A DNA stretch of 64,000 nt from Clostridiales bacterium PH28_bin88. Lineage in GTDB: Bacteria > Bacillota > PH28-bin88. Numbering within the stretch: position 1 is the stretch's first letter; the number at the start of each line of letters is the position of its first letter. Below the pieces are notes generated by a model. It did not search any database. It was not told the origin of the DNA and saw only the letters and a list, made by a program, of their open reading frames with translations. The stretch is from the NCBI GenBank assembly GCA_000987045.1, contig LAKY01000073.1:1-64000 (forward strand). The letters are read 5' to 3'. A program made the position numbers and the translations under genes. This document shows positions 1 through 7,724 of this stretch, in pieces.

Positions 1-111
1 TGGAATTACACAATAGCTCCCAATATAGTAATATAAGTCAATTACTAGCGTTTAATATTTTAATGACCCCTTAGCTACCTTCTGTGAGGCTACCGAAAGG
101 AGGTTTGTGCT

Positions 112-357
112 TTGAGCCTGGTTAAAGAGGAACTGCACCGGCTAGTGGACGCCCTGCCGGAAAAAGAAACCCTTGCGGTCAAAAGGTTTCTGGAGTTTAT
201 TTTGAGTGAAGCCAATGCCGAAGACAAGAATTGGCTGGAGGCCGATCTTGGCCAACTCCCACCCTATGAATGGGGGTTAGAGGGACCACCCAAGGGAAAG
301 CCCGTACGGTACCAGCCGGGCGTAGGCTTATTAGTTGAGGGAGGCAAGGATGCGTGA
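112..357 (+). CDS. Small antitoxin-like protein, partner of PemK-like toxin
   Basis: An 81-residue protein, probably the antitoxin of a two-gene toxin-antitoxin pair. I do not recognise a characterised family. The first 30 residues form a predicted amphipathic helix (LHRLVDALPEKE, then KRFLEFIL) of the DUF2281-like kind often found next to toxins. The tail is rich in Pro and Gly and looks disordered, as is usual for the toxin-neutralising part of an antitoxin. The TTG start sits 8 bases after an AAAGGAGG ribosome site. The stop overlaps the GTG start of the PemK-like gene (GTGA), so the two are translationally coupled. Its role is inferred from position and size. Confidence 0.6.
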   Translation: MSLVKEELHRLVDALPEKETLAVKRFLEFILSEANAEDKNWLEADLGQLPPYEWGLEGPPKGKPVRYQPGVGLLVEGGKDA

Positions 358-731
358 CAAATGCGGCACTAAAACCCGGCGATGTTGTGCTGATTGCTCT
401 CCCCTTACACGACCCAAAAGGGCACGAACAAGAAGGAAAGAGACCCGCTATCGTGGTGTCCATACCCCAAGGGCCAGTACGCTACCCTGTGGTGATAGCA
501 GTACCATTGACGACGCAAGGCGGCCCGTGGGCCAGGAAAAACCAAACCTTGTACCCGCATCTACCTGCAGGTACCGGAGGAATACCCCAAGCTTCAATCG
601 CCTTACTGGACCAGGTACGAGCACTAGATGTCCGGCGAGTGAACGCTTACTTGGGTAGCCTTGAACCAGAAATCTTCACTCTCATCCGAAATAACCTACT
701 TCAACTTTTTGGCCAGGATCATACCCCTTGA
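354..731 (+). CDS. PemK/MazF-like toxin, putative mRNA interferase
   Basis: A 125-residue protein of the PemK/MazF family. Family members cleave mRNA in the cytoplasm and are held inactive by the co-expressed antitoxin. The features seen are the N-terminal beta-barrel start KPGDVVLIALP, the following KRPAIVVS strand, VIAVPLTTQ, and the late QASIALLDQVRALDVRRV segment that corresponds to the conserved S-x-L-x-Q-x-R region. Length is normal for the family. The GTG start overlaps the upstream antitoxin-like gene by four bases. It differs clearly from the chromosomal NdoA at 20.0 kb, so this is an additional accessory module. Active RNase function is inferred from family. Confidence 0.75.
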   Translation: MTNAALKPGDVVLIALPLHDPKGHEQEGKRPAIVVSIPQGPVRYPVVIAVPLTTQGGPWARKNQTLYPHLPAGTGGIPQASIALLDQVRALDVRRVNAYLGSLEPEIFTLIRNNLLQLFGQDHTP

Positions 732-771
732 CAGATCAACAAAGCTGTAAAGCTGTACACCGAACCCAGCA

Positions 772-1779
772 CTAGGCTCTCTTGTGGCGGGAAACTAAGC
801 CCATCCTCTCCTTTACTTCTACCATGGTTTCATGGGCTATGGTTCTCGCCTTCTTGGCTCCTTCAGCTACAATTTCCTCTAGTATGTGAGGCCTGGCCAG
901 TAGTTCCCGGCGGCGCTCCCGGATTGGGGTCAGGCTTTCCACCAGGGCTTCCGCAACGGCGTGTTTGAGTTCAGAGTATTTCAGATACCGCCTTTCGTAA
1001 GCACCCCGGAGGTACCGGACAATATCCCCGGGGGCAAAGGCTTCCAGTTCCAGCAACATAAACAGGTTCTTCACCCCGGGCGCCATCACTTCGTGGGAGG
1101 GACCGGTATCGGTTACCGCCCGGCGGATCTTTGCCCTTATTTCCTCGGGTTCGTCCGAGAGAGCGATATAGCTTCCCGGCAGGCTCTTGGACATTTTCTT
1201 CTCCGGGTCATTCAGGGCCATGATCTTCGCTTGTTGTACCAGCATGGGCTGCGGTTCCGGGAAGGTCTGGCCGAAGGTGTGGTTAAACTTGCGGGCCAGC
1301 ACCCGGCTGAGTTCCAAGTGCTGGAGTTGGTCCTCACCCACCGGTACTATCGAGGCCTTGTACAGTAGAATATCAGCCGCCTGTAAAATGGGGTAGTTCA
1401 TCAGACCCGCGGATACATGTTCCGGTTGACGGCTGGCTTTTTCCTTGAACTGGGTCATGCGCTGGAGATTCCCCAATGGGGTCAGGCAGGTGAGCAGCCA
1501 GCACAGTTCGGTATGTTCCGGGACATGGGACTGCACGAATATGGAGCATTTCTCAGGGTCCAACCCCGCCGCAATGTTTGAGGCTACCGCGTCCAGGATC
1601 CGATCTTTCATGTCGGCTGGATCGTAATGAATGGTAATAGCGTGATAGTCTACAATACAGAAGTAGCTTTCATACCCTTCCTGCACATCAACCCAGCTAC
1701 GGATAGCCCCCAGGTAATTACCCACATGGATGAGTCCCGTAGGCTGGATGCCGGAGAAAACTCTTTCATTCATTGGCAA
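772..1779 (-). CDS. trpS: Tryptophanyl-tRNA synthetase
   Basis: Class I aminoacyl-tRNA synthetase that charges tRNA-Trp with tryptophan using ATP. The 335-residue length is typical of bacterial TrpS. The N-terminal signature SGIQPTGLIHVGNYLGA carries the HIGH-like HVGN motif, and KKMSKS near residue 195 is the KMSKS loop. GDPEKC-type and MTQFKEKA segments match the family. The gene is transcribed alone on the minus strand. It is preceded by a T-box leader with a UGG specifier and a consensus sigma-A promoter, so expression should rise when uncharged tRNA-Trp accumulates. No anomalies are seen. Confidence 0.97.
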   Translation of the reverse strand: MPMNERVFSGIQPTGLIHVGNYLGAIRSWVDVQEGYESYFCIVDYHAITIHYDPADMKDRILDAVASNIAAGLDPEKCSIFVQSHVPEHTELCWLLTCLTPLGNLQRMTQFKEKASRQPEHVSAGLMNYPILQAADILLYKASIVPVGEDQLQHLELSRVLARKFNHTFGQTFPEPQPMLVQQAKIMALNDPEKKMSKSLPGSYIALSDEPEEIRAKIRRAVTDTGPSHEVMAPGVKNLFMLLELEAFAPGDIVRYLRGAYERRYLKYSELKHAVAEALVESLTPIRERRRELLARPHILEEIVAEGAKKARTIAHETMVEVKERMGLVSRHKRA

Positions 1780-1811
1780 AGCCCCCTTATGATATTTTAG
1801 TGGAGAAATAG

Positions 1812-1850
1812 AAAAAACCCTGCCCCAATATCAAGGGGCGAGGGTTTCTC
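1812..1850 (-). terminator. T-box intrinsic terminator
   Basis: On the minus strand AAACCCTCGCCCCTTG pairs with GGGGCAGGGTTTTTTC, a GC-rich hairpin ending in six T. It begins right after the T-box antiterminator sequence, so the two structures are mutually exclusive. Confidence 0.88.
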
Positions 1851-2110
1851 GCGGTACCACCCTGGTTACCCGGCGGTTTATCGCCGGGTATCTCTTACAG
1901 GATACGGGCCCCATGGCCGATATCCCCTTCCTTTTAACGGCGGAAGCCCCCGTCGGAGCCTACTCCCTTCCGGTTTCGGTCCGCAACTCCCGGGCCCATT
2001 CAACCGGGGTCTCCATGCCGGGCTTCCACCCTCCCCGGCTCGCTAAATTTCAACCCCCGGCCTACTATTCCCGATCATCGTCTTAACATCAGATTATTCC
2101 CTGATCCCGT
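1812..2110 (-). promoter_or_regulatory. T-box leader (tRNA-Trp responsive) of trpS
   Basis: The minus strand carries the T-box core AGGGTGGTACCGCGAGAA (about 1836-1860), directly followed by a terminator hairpin with a T run. Upstream are a stem I with an AGTA bulge-like motif and a candidate specifier TGG (Trp codon) at 1998-1996 in the context GAATGGG. The specifier matches the amino acid of the gene it controls. Uncharged tRNA-Trp should bind and favour the antiterminator. The stem assignments are by eye. Confidence 0.93.
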
Positions 2111-2117
2111 TTTTTCT

Positions 2118-2146
2118 ATTCTAATTTGTGTTCGGGCAGTTGTCAA
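2118..2146 (-). promoter_or_regulatory. Sigma-A type promoter for trpS leader
   Basis: Minus strand TTGACA (2146-2141), a spacer of exactly 17 bases, then TAGAAT (2123-2118). It lies just upstream of the T-box leader. It is very close to the consensus. Confidence 0.85.
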
Positions 2147-2229
2147 CGACTGGCCACCTGTCACTGCAAAAAACTTTCGAGTACCGGCGCTACCCAATAC
2201 CCCGCGGTTACTTTCTCATTCGCACTGTT

Positions 2230-2442
2230 CTACATTGTTGCTTTCAGATACCCCCAATAGTCTTGCCCCTTCAAATAATGAGGTCCACTATAATCCGGTT
2301 CGATCTTATCATTCCACGTTCTATTGTTTCTATTGAGCCAACATGTCCTGATGCCAGCCCGATGAGCCTCGATATGACATCCGACCTGGGGTCTCAGATA
2401 TGCAGATAACGGTAATAACGAGGAGGAAGGGAGCATAAACAA
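2230..2442 (-). pseudogene. C-terminal remnant of a HAD-superfamily hydrolase
   Basis: Translation of this minus-strand segment contains GCHIEAHRAGIRTCWLNRNN followed by RTWNDKIEPDY. These strongly resemble the C-terminal part of HAD hydrolases (phosphatase motif IV region, where a typical form is VGDxxxxDIxGAxxAGI-T-WLNR). The usual preceding GDD-type motif is disrupted, and no N-terminal nucleophile DxDxT motif or ORF of proper length is present. I therefore read it as a decayed fragment lying between the trpS promoter and the acpS-like gene. No function is expected. Confidence 0.6.
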
Positions 2443-2471
2443 CCTTCCACAGTGGAATCAATGATAAAACC

Positions 2472-2858
2472 TCATTTGGAATTATCGTAGCACACCACCA
2501 TTGCAATAGCATGGCAATTGCTATGTGACAAGGAAACTTGAATATTCATTATACCTTCTGCTTCAGCAATTTCTTTTGTCAGCCCGCGTAGAATTACACA
2601 AGGCTTACCCTGAGTGTCATTAGTTACCTCAATTTCCTTGCAAGACACTCCTTGGCTAAACCCTAATCCGATGGCTTTAGCCACTGCTTCTTTTGCAGCA
2701 AAACGGGCAGCGTAACCCTGATAACGTTGCCATCCTTTGCTCTCACAGTATTTTATTTCAGCCGGGCAATAAATTTTGTGTATAAACCGCTCACCGCTTA
2801 TATCTATAGCCTTACGTATTTGGTTAATTTCCACAAGATCGATCCCGCATTTAATCAC
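2472..2858 (-). CDS. Holo-acyl carrier protein synthase, cluster-associated copy
   Basis: A 128-residue 4'-phosphopantetheinyl transferase of the AcpS type. It moves phosphopantetheine from CoA to the conserved serine of an acyl carrier protein. The Mg/CoA motif GIDLVEI is at residues 5-11, ARFAAKEAVAKAIG is near residue 52, and the LSHSNCHAIA strand is near the C-terminus. The GTG start follows a weak GGGTG site. It is the last gene of the minus-strand ketosynthase/ACP operon. A second, housekeeping acpS lies at 26.3 kb, so this copy probably serves the carrier protein at 9.6-9.9 kb. AcpS specificity is inferred from context. Confidence 0.92.
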   Translation of the reverse strand: MIKCGIDLVEINQIRKAIDISGERFIHKIYCPAEIKYCESKGWQRYQGYAARFAAKEAVAKAIGLGFSQGVSCKEIEVTNDTQGKPCVILRGLTKEIAEAEGIMNIQVSLSHSNCHAIAMVVCYDNSK

Positions 2859-2891
2859 TATTTCACCCCATCAATAAATATTTATATGTTC

Positions 2892-3638
2892 TCACGAACT
2901 AAGACCTCCATCAATAGTTATAGTTTCACCCACTATGTAGCTCGAATAATCTGATGCCAGGAATGTAACCAATTTAGCGACTTCTTCGGGTTGCCCAAAG
3001 CGCTTGATTGGGATGTTCTCCACATATTTGTCCTTCATCTCCGAGTTAACTTTTTCACTCATGTCTGTCTGGATGAACCCCGGAGCAACTGCATTAACAA
3101 GTATTCCATATGGCGCTAGCTCCTTTCCCAAGGATCTCGTAAACCCTATAACCCCAGCCTTTGCAGCCGAGTAATTTGTTTGTCCAGGTAAACCTTTGAG
3201 GCCACTAATTGAGCATACGTTGACAATTTTCCCAACCCTTCGCGAAAGCATATGTCCAATAACAGCCTTAGAGCAATTGAATACACTATCCAAATTCACC
3301 GAGATAACTTTTTGCCAATCATCTTTGCTCATCATAAACAAGGAGCTATCCCTTAAAACTCCTGCATTGTTGACTAATATATCTATCTTCCCGAATTCCT
3401 TAATCGTTCTGGCCATAAGTGCTTTAGCACTCTCATACGATTCAACCGATACCTCTACCGCAAACGCTCGACGCCCTATCTCTTTAATGCATTCAACAAC
3501 CTGAAGCGCCTCCTGTTTTTTGGAATTATACGTAACAACTACATCTGCACCAGCAGCCGCAAGATCCAGGGCTATACTTTTTCCGATTCCTCTTGACGAT
3601 CCCGTCACAATCGCTATTTTCCCGTTAAGGCTAAGCAC
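2892..3638 (-). CDS. FabG-type 3-oxoacyl-ACP reductase (SDR ketoreductase)
   Basis: A 248-residue short-chain dehydrogenase/reductase of FabG size, expected to reduce beta-ketoacyl-ACP with NADPH. It shows the cofactor motif TGSSRGIG near residue 10, NNAG, the catalytic Ser-Tyr-Lys set (SISGLKGLPGQTNYSAAKAG), and a C-terminal GETITIDGG. I place the start at the GTG at 3638 because AGGAGGAGG lies 7 bases upstream. A longer reading from 3680 would translate the ribosome site itself. It sits between the ABC permease and acpS genes in the operon. In this setting it is the likely ketoreductase acting on the product of the ketosynthase pair. Confidence 0.92.
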   Translation of the reverse strand: MLSLNGKIAIVTGSSRGIGKSIALDLAAAGADVVVTYNSKKQEALQVVECIKEIGRRAFAVEVSVESYESAKALMARTIKEFGKIDILVNNAGVLRDSSLFMMSKDDWQKVISVNLDSVFNCSKAVIGHMLSRRVGKIVNVCSISGLKGLPGQTNYSAAKAGVIGFTRSLGKELAPYGILVNAVAPGFIQTDMSEKVNSEMKDKYVENIPIKRFGQPEEVAKLVTFLASDYSSYIVGETITIDGGLSS

Positions 3639-3681
3639 GATGGAACCTCCTCCTGAGCCGATTTCGTTATATGGATTCATG

Positions 3682-4512
3682 TTACCTTTGCTTCCAAGTT
3701 ACAAATCTCGATGCCAAGCAAAGTGCAATTACCATCCATATTACCAGCACAATGATGTCACGAATTACCACAGAACTTATCCCTGGATTAATCATCAACG
3801 TGCGCATGGCTTCAAGCGAATAACTAAATGGCAAGAAGCGTTGGAATACCTGAATAACAAATGGTAGGGATTCCATAGGATAATAGAGCGGTGTCGCAAA
3901 CATGACGAAAAACATTGCTATCATTGTTATAGTATTAGCTTTGCGATAATTCTCGCTAAAAGTACCAAGCACCCCACCGATTCCGATCATGGTTACCATG
4001 GTCAGCAATATGACAAGGATAAGCCAACCACTCACCTCAATAGCAGCGTTGAACAAAAGGCTGCCGATCCAAGGCATCACTATTAGAGAGGGTACCGTGG
4101 TTACGAAAAAGCCAAGAAATGTTCCGAGTATAGGAGAACCCGCAAATATAGGAAGTGTAGCTAAATGTTCGAACCCGTGCTGCATTCTCATGCCAATTAG
4201 CACCTGTGCTAGAGCAACTATACACATATTCGAGATTGAAGCCACTAGGTTGCCCGAAATATATATTACAGCCACTTCACGTGATATTTCGATTGGCATC
4301 ATGGAAATCATGAGAATAATTCCAAAAGGAATAACCATCGAAAACAGAATAGCTATAATACCAAAAGATGCTACATTTTTTAGCTCGATCTGAAAGAAAA
4401 TCCATGTTTCTTTAATAATATCCAAAATGTTTCTGTAGAAACTATCAATCGGAGATGTCTTTGGTAAGGTTTCATTGCATGTTACTTGTTCAATACTTTT
4501 TGCATCAATCAT
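3682..4512 (-). CDS. ABC-2 type transporter permease
   Basis: A 276-residue integral membrane protein with about six hydrophobic segments (for example FGIIAILFSMVIPFGIILM and TITMIAMFFVMFATPLYY). The topology fits ABC-2 type export permeases. Its ATG start lies inside the stop region of the adjacent ATPase gene (8-base overlap), so the two are coupled and form one transporter. Because it is embedded in the ketosynthase/ACP operon, it probably exports the operon's product or gives self-resistance. The substrate is unknown. Confidence 0.85.
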   Translation of the reverse strand: MIDAKSIEQVTCNETLPKTSPIDSFYRNILDIIKETWIFFQIELKNVASFGIIAILFSMVIPFGIILMISMMPIEISREVAVIYISGNLVASISNMCIVALAQVLIGMRMQHGFEHLATLPIFAGSPILGTFLGFFVTTVPSLIVMPWIGSLLFNAAIEVSGWLILVILLTMVTMIGIGGVLGTFSENYRKANTITMIAMFFVMFATPLYYPMESLPFVIQVFQRFLPFSYSLEAMRTLMINPGISSVVIRDIIVLVIWMVIALCLASRFVTWKQR

Positions 4513-5470
4513 TGCACATTTTCTCCCCCATTATTTTGATATAGACGTCTTCCAGAGATGATTTGTAGATCTGAATGTTCTTCACACATTCACTTATCTG
4601 ACGGTAAGTAAAAAGCTTTTCTATACAGTGCACCATTGTCACCTGTGAAACGTAAATATAAAGTTTACTACGATCCGGAGCCCAAGTATGCATATAGTCT
4701 GACAAAAAATTCGTAATTTCTCCCAAACATTTTTTCGAGCGGAAGTCTAACTCTATGCGAACCCGCTCAATAACATCATGCTTCAATTCATCTGGAGAGC
4801 CGTCCTTAAGAATTTTGCCATTCCCCATTATGACTACTCGATGAGCCACACGCTCTACCTCGTTTATATTATGAGTAATTATTAGAATTGTAGTCTCACG
4901 TTCCCTATTCAATTCAGTAAGGAATTCCCAAAAAAGAGCACGTCTCTCGGGATCTAGACCCGTTGTTGGCTCATCCAGAATAAGCAACTCTGGAAAACCT
5001 ATGACAGCGCACGCTAAAGCAGTTGCCTGTCGTTTTCCTCCACTCAATGAGCTTATTTCCTTCTTCATTTCTTCATTAAGCTCCAGTCTTTTTGCAAGGT
5101 GCTCCATGTGTTCAATTGTCTCCCGATGACTACACTTCTTAAGTCTTCCTGAGTAGTAGAGAGCATCTCTAACAGTCAGATGATCCCAATGTCCATATCG
5201 CGATTGCATCATGTAACCTATACGGGCCAGCATGGTGCGTCGTCCGTTTTGAACGCTCTGCCCTAAGACTTCAACCTCCCCAGAGGAAGGCGATAAATAA
5301 CCAATGATTTGTTTTACGAAGGTGCTTTTCCCGGCACCATTGGGACCGAGTATAGCCACAATTTCAGCACGTTTAGCAACGAAATCGACATCTAGGTTGG
5401 CCACTGTCCAACCTGTTTTGGTCTTGTATACCTTTTTTAGCCCAGACGTCCTAATTACAACCTCATTCAT
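4505..5470 (-). CDS. ABC transporter ATP-binding protein (drug-export type)
   Basis: A 321-residue nucleotide-binding subunit. It has Walker A GPNGAGKST near residue 40, a Q loop, the signature LSSLSGGKRQ, Walker B LLILDEPTTGLDPE and the switch histidine in IITHNINEVE. The last 90 residues are a C-terminal extension like that of DrrA/CcmA-type exporters. It is coupled to the permease gene by overlap and follows the acyltransferase genes by 17 bases. It likely powers export of the operon's product across the cytoplasmic membrane. The substrate is inferred only from context. Confidence 0.92.
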   Translation of the reverse strand: MNEVVIRTSGLKKVYKTKTGWTVANLDVDFVAKRAEIVAILGPNGAGKSTFVKQIIGYLSPSSGEVEVLGQSVQNGRRTMLARIGYMMQSRYGHWDHLTVRDALYYSGRLKKCSHRETIEHMEHLAKRLELNEEMKKEISSLSGGKRQATALACAVIGFPELLILDEPTTGLDPERRALFWEFLTELNRERETTILIITHNINEVERVAHRVVIMGNGKILKDGSPDELKHDVIERVRIELDFRSKKCLGEITNFLSDYMHTWAPDRSKLYIYVSQVTMVHCIEKLFTYRQISECVKNIQIYKSSLEDVYIKIMGEKMCND

Positions 5471-5487
5471 ACTGAAAGCTACTCCCC

Positions 5488-5982
5488 TTAATATGAGAAT
5501 ACTTCAAGATCATGATATTTGCCAAACTTATACACAGCAGATCTGAGTACACCACATTTTCTTAGCCCCAACTTCTCGCAAAAACTGAGCAATAAAGCAT
5601 CAAATTCAAAAACCATCAGATATATAACCCCCGAACAGTTGTAAATTTCCACACAATTATCCAAGAAAGCACGAGCAATTACTTCTCCTTTGTTATTTGA
5701 GTAATATGCTTCATCAAAAAAGGCAAGTTCAACTTTGGTTAATAACCCGTCAATTTTGTCAGTAATCTTCCCTAAACCAACAGGCTCACAGGTATCAAAA
5801 AAAATAAAGCTTCCTCGAATTAATTCATATCTCATACCTGTGTTTATGGTGTCCGGTCTCTTGGTTGCGAAATAAAAATTCTCACGCTCGAAATATCGGG
5901 TAAACATACGAATCTCGTGTTCCTCTACCGGACGAATGATGATTCCGCAATCAGTCACGAACTCCCAACTCCTCAAACTCAT
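5488..5982 (-). CDS. GNAT-like acyltransferase (copy 1 of 4)
   Basis: A 164-residue protein that I assign to the GNAT acyltransferase fold with moderate certainty. It has the typical GNAT order: an N-terminal IIRPVEEHEI strand-helix, central paired beta strands (GSFIFFDTCEPVGLGKI, LTKVELAFFDEAYYSNNKG) and a late LLLSFCEKLGLRKCGVLRSAVY segment matching the GNAT beta-6/7 region. The classical Q/RxxGxG/A acyl-CoA loop is degenerate (NNKGEV). It overlaps the next GNAT-like gene by 32 bases. It may take acyl groups from ACP rather than CoA, which is an inference from the ACP in the same operon. Confidence 0.65.
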   Translation of the reverse strand: MSLRSWEFVTDCGIIIRPVEEHEIRMFTRYFERENFYFATKRPDTINTGMRYELIRGSFIFFDTCEPVGLGKITDKIDGLLTKVELAFFDEAYYSNNKGEVIARAFLDNCVEIYNCSGVIYLMVFEFDALLLSFCEKLGLRKCGVLRSAVYKFGKYHDLEVFSY

Positions 5983-6469
5983 GCTTCAGTAGTCCAAAAA
6001 ACCTCAGAGGTCGTCTTCTACCTTCTCTATATGCAGCTCCTTCAATTGACGCCTCCAGTTTGAACCCAATATCTTCCAATATCCTACAATACAGTCCATC
6101 TATTGTCAAGACTCCGCTGACCCGCACAAGTCCTAGTTGATGAAATGCAAACTTGCCCAACTGTTTAATTATGTCGGGCGTATCAAGATCCTCTACCATA
6201 GCTGGATCGGCAAGTGTAACTGATAATTTGGCATTGAGGTTCTCATAGTCTACGTCTGTTAACGATACAATAGCAATACGTTTACCATCCCGCTTTGCGT
6301 TGAAATCCCAAGTCGTATATCGTTCTCTTTTATCAAAAACATATTGCTTCACCTCGTCTTTCGTCCATGTAAAGAACTTATCTCGATAGCATCCGAGCAG
6401 TTCGCCAAAAATGTAATGATAAATTACAAGCGGGTCCTCGGCAGTTTTAATTCTATGTAGTTCTATCAA
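5951..6469 (-). CDS. GNAT-like acyltransferase (copy 2 of 4), divergent
   Basis: A 172-residue protein similar in length and fold order to its neighbours but very divergent. Seen features are an N-terminal MIELHRIKTAEDPLV strand-helix, RIAIVSLTDVDYENLNAKLS in the position of the central GNAT hairpin, and RILEDIGFKLEASIEGAAYREG at the end, which resembles the GNAT pattern 'ExxGFxxEG'. No clear acyl-CoA loop is visible. Its start overlaps the upstream gene by 17 bases and its end overlaps the downstream one by 32. It might be a non-catalytic partner or an acyl-ACP-dependent enzyme, and I cannot tell which. Confidence 0.55.
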   Translation of the reverse strand: MIELHRIKTAEDPLVIYHYIFGELLGCYRDKFFTWTKDEVKQYVFDKRERYTTWDFNAKRDGKRIAIVSLTDVDYENLNAKLSVTLADPAMVEDLDTPDIIKQLGKFAFHQLGLVRVSGVLTIDGLYCRILEDIGFKLEASIEGAAYREGRRRPLRFFGLLKHEFEELGVRD

Positions 6470-6980
6470 CAGTGTGCACCTCCTTTACACCTTTTAGTTC
6501 CTCGTCTAGGAGGGAGTATACTAAGACATCCCAGTAGCGGTTATCTTTAAACGCCATGGAATACAAAGTCCCTTCTTTATAGAAAGGATACGTTTCAAAA
6601 AGAGTGTGGCCGAAATGGTCGAATTCGTATACGTACTTCATAACCTTAATCGCCGGAATGCTGTTAAATAACCTGGTAATATATGCCGTAAGCACTTCTC
6701 GTCCGATAGTAGTGTAAAGATCATCACTAGCCAAGCAAAACTCTATCTTGGCTATTCTTGTCCTCTCTTCCATGATGTAATCACAGAGCCCCACCTTCAT
6801 TCCGTTACAAGTAATCACAGTCGTATGGGAATTCGGAAAGGTAACAAGACGTTCTATCTCGGAAAAAGGAATTTTGGAGGGCAAGTGGCTGTCATAAAAG
6901 AAAGTGTCACTGTCAAACCATTTCTCAACTATTTTCATATCTGTGTTGATCAGGAATGGGATGAAATCGATCTTAAACAT
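6453..6980 (-). CDS. GNAT-like acyltransferase (copy 3 of 4), divergent
   Basis: A 175-residue protein in the same overlapping set. The GNAT-like layout shows as PFLINTDMKIVEKWFDS at the N-terminus, HTTVITCNGMKVGLCDYIM and RIAKIEFCLASDDLYTTIG for the central strands and pseudo acyl-binding loop, then FETYPFYKEGTLYSMAFKD near the C-terminus. Overlaps of 17 and 31 bases with both neighbours imply coupled translation and matched amounts of the four proteins. The substrate is unknown. Assignment rests on fold pattern and neighbourhood. Confidence 0.55.
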   Translation of the reverse strand: MFKIDFIPFLINTDMKIVEKWFDSDTFFYDSHLPSKIPFSEIERLVTFPNSHTTVITCNGMKVGLCDYIMEERTRIAKIEFCLASDDLYTTIGREVLTAYITRLFNSIPAIKVMKYVYEFDHFGHTLFETYPFYKEGTLYSMAFKDNRYWDVLVYSLLDEELKGVKEVHTVDRTT

Positions 6981-7636
6981 ATCAACCCTTCCTCGTTCCT
7001 ATATTTCTCGAAATTACCCCTTGATATTGTCAAAAAATCTTCAAATGGGAAGTCCTCATCATCCAAAACAAAGGTAAACCACAAATAATCTTCCCTCTTA
7101 CCTTTACTTATAAAAGCGCTCCGCTCAACAAGATCCGGTTCGAACAACATACTCTCTTCACCAACAGGCTTAGCCCCCCCTTCCGAAGCTTTTTTCCATC
7201 TTGAATAGGATGCTTTGAAACCTTTAACCATCGTTTCATTATGAGACGCGATCTTAAACATAACACCGTGAAGGTTAAGTTCCTCCCGAGCAAACTTAGT
7301 AGCAGCGTGCAGTGCATCGAATCCCAACCCGATGTCTCGATATTTTGCCTCAGTTACCTCTACTTGAATTTCCGCGTTTCTTCTTTCCTTGTTTATAAAC
7401 ATATAGATAATTCCAATAGGGACCTGATGGTAACTTATTAACAATATTAGGTCGTCCGATTTAGTATCATGATCACTCTCATGATATAATTTTTCAAGCT
7501 GGCTCCTTGAAGTGAAAAGACCCCGATCAGATAAGTTATGTAACACCATGTCTTCGCAAGAGGCCCTATAAATGAAATCTATATCCGCTAGGTCGGAGGT
7601 CAGCAGTCTTAATGTTACAAGTCTACCCTTGATCAT
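6950..7636 (-). CDS. GNAT family acyltransferase (copy 4 of 4)
   Basis: A 228-residue protein, the clearest GNAT of the four. The RimJ-like N-terminus MIKGRLVTLRLLTSDLADID is followed by IGIIYMFINKERRNAEIQVEV, the acyl-donor loop YRDIGLGFDAL (Q/RxxGxGxx pattern) and a conserved ASHNETMVKGFKASY segment. It has its own GGAGG ribosome site 12 bases before the ATG. It is separated from the radical SAM gene by a short peptide ORF and a hairpin. GNAT enzymes are known to attach fatty or polyketide acyl chains to ribosomal peptides in goadvionin- and selidamide-type pathways. A similar role here is a hypothesis. Confidence 0.78.
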   Translation of the reverse strand: MIKGRLVTLRLLTSDLADIDFIYRASCEDMVLHNLSDRGLFTSRSQLEKLYHESDHDTKSDDLILLISYHQVPIGIIYMFINKERRNAEIQVEVTEAKYRDIGLGFDALHAATKFAREELNLHGVMFKIASHNETMVKGFKASYSRWKKASEGGAKPVGEESMLFEPDLVERSAFISKGKREDYLWFTFVLDDEDFPFEDFLTISRGNFEKYRNEEGLICLRSISSHS

Positions 7637-7663
7637 CTTAGTCTAATTCCTCCAAATTAGTTT

Positions 7664-7706
7664 GGTAGAGTGAGTCTCTACCCTCTGACTCAAGACCCAC
7701 TCTACC
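7664..7706 (-). other. Intra-operon hairpin between radical SAM/peptide and GNAT genes
   Basis: Perfect 9-base arms GGTAGAGTG (7664-7672) and CACTCTACC (7698-7706) extend by four more pairs after one mismatch. There is no T run after it on the minus strand, so it is more likely an mRNA-processing or stability element, or a partial attenuator, than a full terminator. Confidence 0.6.
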
Positions 7707-7724
7707 TGCTCCTTCTTTGTCTCT

